This document shows, in pieces, positions 43,817 to 45,117 of a stretch of DNA of 45,117 nt; within the stretch, counting starts at the first letter, position 1; every line of letters starts with the position of its first letter. The stretch covers positions 1 through 45,117 of the forward strand of contig NZ_VDUZ01000069.1 of assembly GCF_008039615.1 (NCBI RefSeq), read 5' to 3'. A program made the translations under genes and the position numbers. The stretch comes from Vineibacter terrae (lineage in GTDB: Bacteria > Pseudomonadota > Alphaproteobacteria > Reyranellales > Reyranellaceae). The notes beneath the pieces were generated by a model. It saw only the letters and a program-made list of their open reading frames with translations, was not told the origin of the DNA and did no database searches.

Positions 43817-44803
43817 ATGCCTGAGCATGGCGATATGGCCATCGATACGATCCCGATCGTCGATATCGGAGGCTTCCGTGATGGATCGGCCAAGGACCGT
43901 GTGGCCCGCCAGGTGCAGGAGGCGGCCGAGACCGTCGGCTTCCTCTATATTGCCGGGCATGGCGTCGACCAGACGGTGATCGAAGGCGCCTTCGAAGCTT
44001 CGCGCGCCTTCTTCGCGCTGCCCGAGGCCGACAAGCTGACGGTCAAGATCAACAACGCCCATCGCGGCTTCATGCCGATCAACAACTCGACATACACCGC
44101 CGACCTCAAGCCGAACTTCAACGAGACATTCCTGACCGGCCTCGACCTCGGGCCCGACGATCCGGACGTGAAGGCGGGCGTGCCGCTGCACGGGCCCAAC
44201 CAGTGGCCCGCCGCCATGCCGGCGCTGCGCCCGGCCATCGATACCTATTTCAATGCCCTGAGGGATGTCGGCGATACCGTGCTGCGGATCTTCGGCCGCG
44301 CGCTCGACCTCGACGAGGATTATTTCCTGCCCTATTTCAAGAAGCCGATGCCGTTCGTGCGCCTGCTGCACTATCCGCCACAGCCGCCGACACGGGCCGA
44401 GAACGAATTCGGCATCGCCCCGCACACCGACTATGGCTTCGTCACCATCCTGGCCCAGGACGAGGTCGGCGGCTTGCAGGTGCGCCGCCGCGATGGCGGC
44501 TGGATCGACGCGCCCTACGTCCCCGGCACTTTCGTCGTCAACATCGCCGACATGCTGAAGCGATGGACCAACGACCGCTGGCTGTCGACGCCGCATCGCG
44601 TGATCAACACCACCGGCCGCGAACGTTATTCGATCCCGTTCTTCTTCGACCCGACCTACCACACGCTGGTCGAATGCATACCGGGCTGCAACCGCAACGG
44701 CGAAGCGCCGAAATATCCACCCATCACGTGGGGCGACTACCTGAAGCAGCGCTTCGACTCGACCTACGATTATCGCAAGGCAAAACGCCAGGACGGCGCA
44801 TAA
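43817..44803 (+). CDS. 2-oxoglutarate/Fe(II)-dependent oxygenase, isopenicillin N synthase-like
   Basis: A 328-residue DIOX_N plus 2OG-FeII_Oxy protein. IPIVDIGGF opens the N-terminal domain. The facial triad is H203, D205 (APHTDYG) and H260 (STPHRVIN), and the 2-oxoglutarate-binding RxS is R270-Y-S272. The family hydroxylates or desaturates small molecules. Bacterial members near importers and heterocycle genes are often catabolic, and fungal thymine hydroxylase is in the same superfamily, but the substrate here is unknown. ATG 43817 with GGGAGG just upstream is preferred; a GTG at 43796 overlaps the LivF stop. It is the last gene of the importer operon. Confidence 0.92.
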   Translation: MPEHGDMAIDTIPIVDIGGFRDGSAKDRVARQVQEAAETVGFLYIAGHGVDQTVIEGAFEASRAFFALPEADKLTVKINNAHRGFMPINNSTYTADLKPNFNETFLTGLDLGPDDPDVKAGVPLHGPNQWPAAMPALRPAIDTYFNALRDVGDTVLRIFGRALDLDEDYFLPYFKKPMPFVRLLHYPPQPPTRAENEFGIAPHTDYGFVTILAQDEVGGLQVRRRDGGWIDAPYVPGTFVVNIADMLKRWTNDRWLSTPHRVINTTGRERYSIPFFFDPTYHTLVECIPGCNRNGEAPKYPPITWGDYLKQRFDSTYDYRKAKRQDGA

Positions 44804-45072
44804 CGCGACGTGAGAAACGCGCTCGTCCCTGCCGGGCACTTCGGCATCCGATCGTCTTGGCCTTCATGACGCCACCCGCACGCTACCTTTCATGGGGCTG
44901 CGGGTGGTCGCTTCCTGCCGGCGCGCTGCATCACAAGGGATGCGGAGCGCCTCCTGGGCTCGAATTGAAACTGATCCGTCAATAAACCGGCTAGTCCGAA
45001 GTTACCCCTGAGGGAATTGAGCAAGTTGTTGTGATCGCAGGGATTTGTTGACTGCGAAGTGTTTCGTGCTGC
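44804..45072. other. Spacer after the oxygenase gene, with a possible hairpin
   Basis: About 270 bases with no supported gene. CCACCCGCA (44872-44880) and TGCGGGTGG (44899-44907) could form a 9-bp stem with an 18-base loop; no T run follows. From about 44990 the sequence becomes less GC-rich and may belong to the insertion-sequence end suggested by 45073-45117. Confidence 0.3.
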
Positions 45073-45117
45073 CTACAGCGAGGGTGTCAGGTCGAGCAGA
45101 TCGAAGGCGCGTTGCTG
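45073..45117 (-). CDS. Possible 3' end of a transposase gene (cut by window edge)
   Basis: The last 45 bases, read on the minus strand, give 14 codons (QQRAFDLLDLTPSL) and a TAG stop. The composition resembles the C-terminal tail of some insertion-sequence transposases, where a QQRA.DLL element is familiar. Only 14 residues are visible, so neither the reading frame nor the family can be confirmed. Confidence 0.25.
   Translation of the reverse strand, partial: QQRAFDLLDLTPSL

Overview
The window is high-GC, densely packed bacterial DNA. Gene content points to an alphaproteobacterium (Rhodospirillales/Rhizobiales type): RTX proteins with a PrtD-type type I exporter, an RTX protein with a Hint domain, a Cox-type molybdenum hydroxylase beside hydantoinase genes, and a Liv-type importer. 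No rRNA, tRNA or CRISPR array is visible, so the taxonomic guess rests on gene content and GC alone.

Bases 1-1488 hold an Lrp/AsnC regulator (201-695, minus) and a long, AT-richer spacer. From about 1489 to 28818 lies one large cell-surface locus. In order it has: an unrecognised protein (1489-2454); an RTX calcium-binding protein (2572-3675) closed by a strong terminator; two SapC-family proteins (3778-5384); a GT4 glycosyltransferase (5314-6624); a minus-strand methyltransferase and GT2 pair (9467-6611); a type I secretion ABC transporter and HlyD adaptor (9839-12938); and an unrecognised coiled-coil protein (12986-14314). Next comes a minus-strand operon (20743-14441) with a polysaccharide pyruvyltransferase, a TPR protein, a secreted clan-A glycosidase-like protein and an AGE-epimerase/methyltransferase fusion. 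A divergent plus-strand operon (21005-27444) has a second pyruvyltransferase, three GT4 glycosyltransferases and a protein sharing a C-terminal domain with the 12986 gene. A second RTX protein carrying a C-terminal Hint domain (28818-27514, minus) closes the block. I infer a type I-secreted RTX surface protein or surface layer with a dedicated glycan. SapC is named from the Campylobacter fetus surface-array locus, and CsaB-type pyruvyltransferases modify the polymers that anchor S-layers. An outer-membrane TolC partner is not in the window.

Bases 29358-44803 are a separate catabolic island built of two divergent operons. The minus operon (39087-29358) runs: XRE-cupin regulator, HyuA, HyuB, a small four-cysteine protein resembling an acetone-carboxylase gamma subunit, a second XRE-cupin regulator, an isochorismatase-like cysteine hydrolase, and the FAD, [2Fe-2S] and molybdopterin subunits of a xanthine-dehydrogenase-family enzyme. 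Most junctions overlap by 1-4 bases. The plus operon (39274-44803) encodes a complete Liv-type ABC importer (binding protein, two permeases, two ATPases) and a 2-oxoglutarate/Fe(II) oxygenase. The set looks like uptake, hydroxylation, ATP-dependent ring opening and amide hydrolysis of a small N-heterocycle; the substrate cannot be read from sequence. The window ends in what may be the last codons of a transposase.
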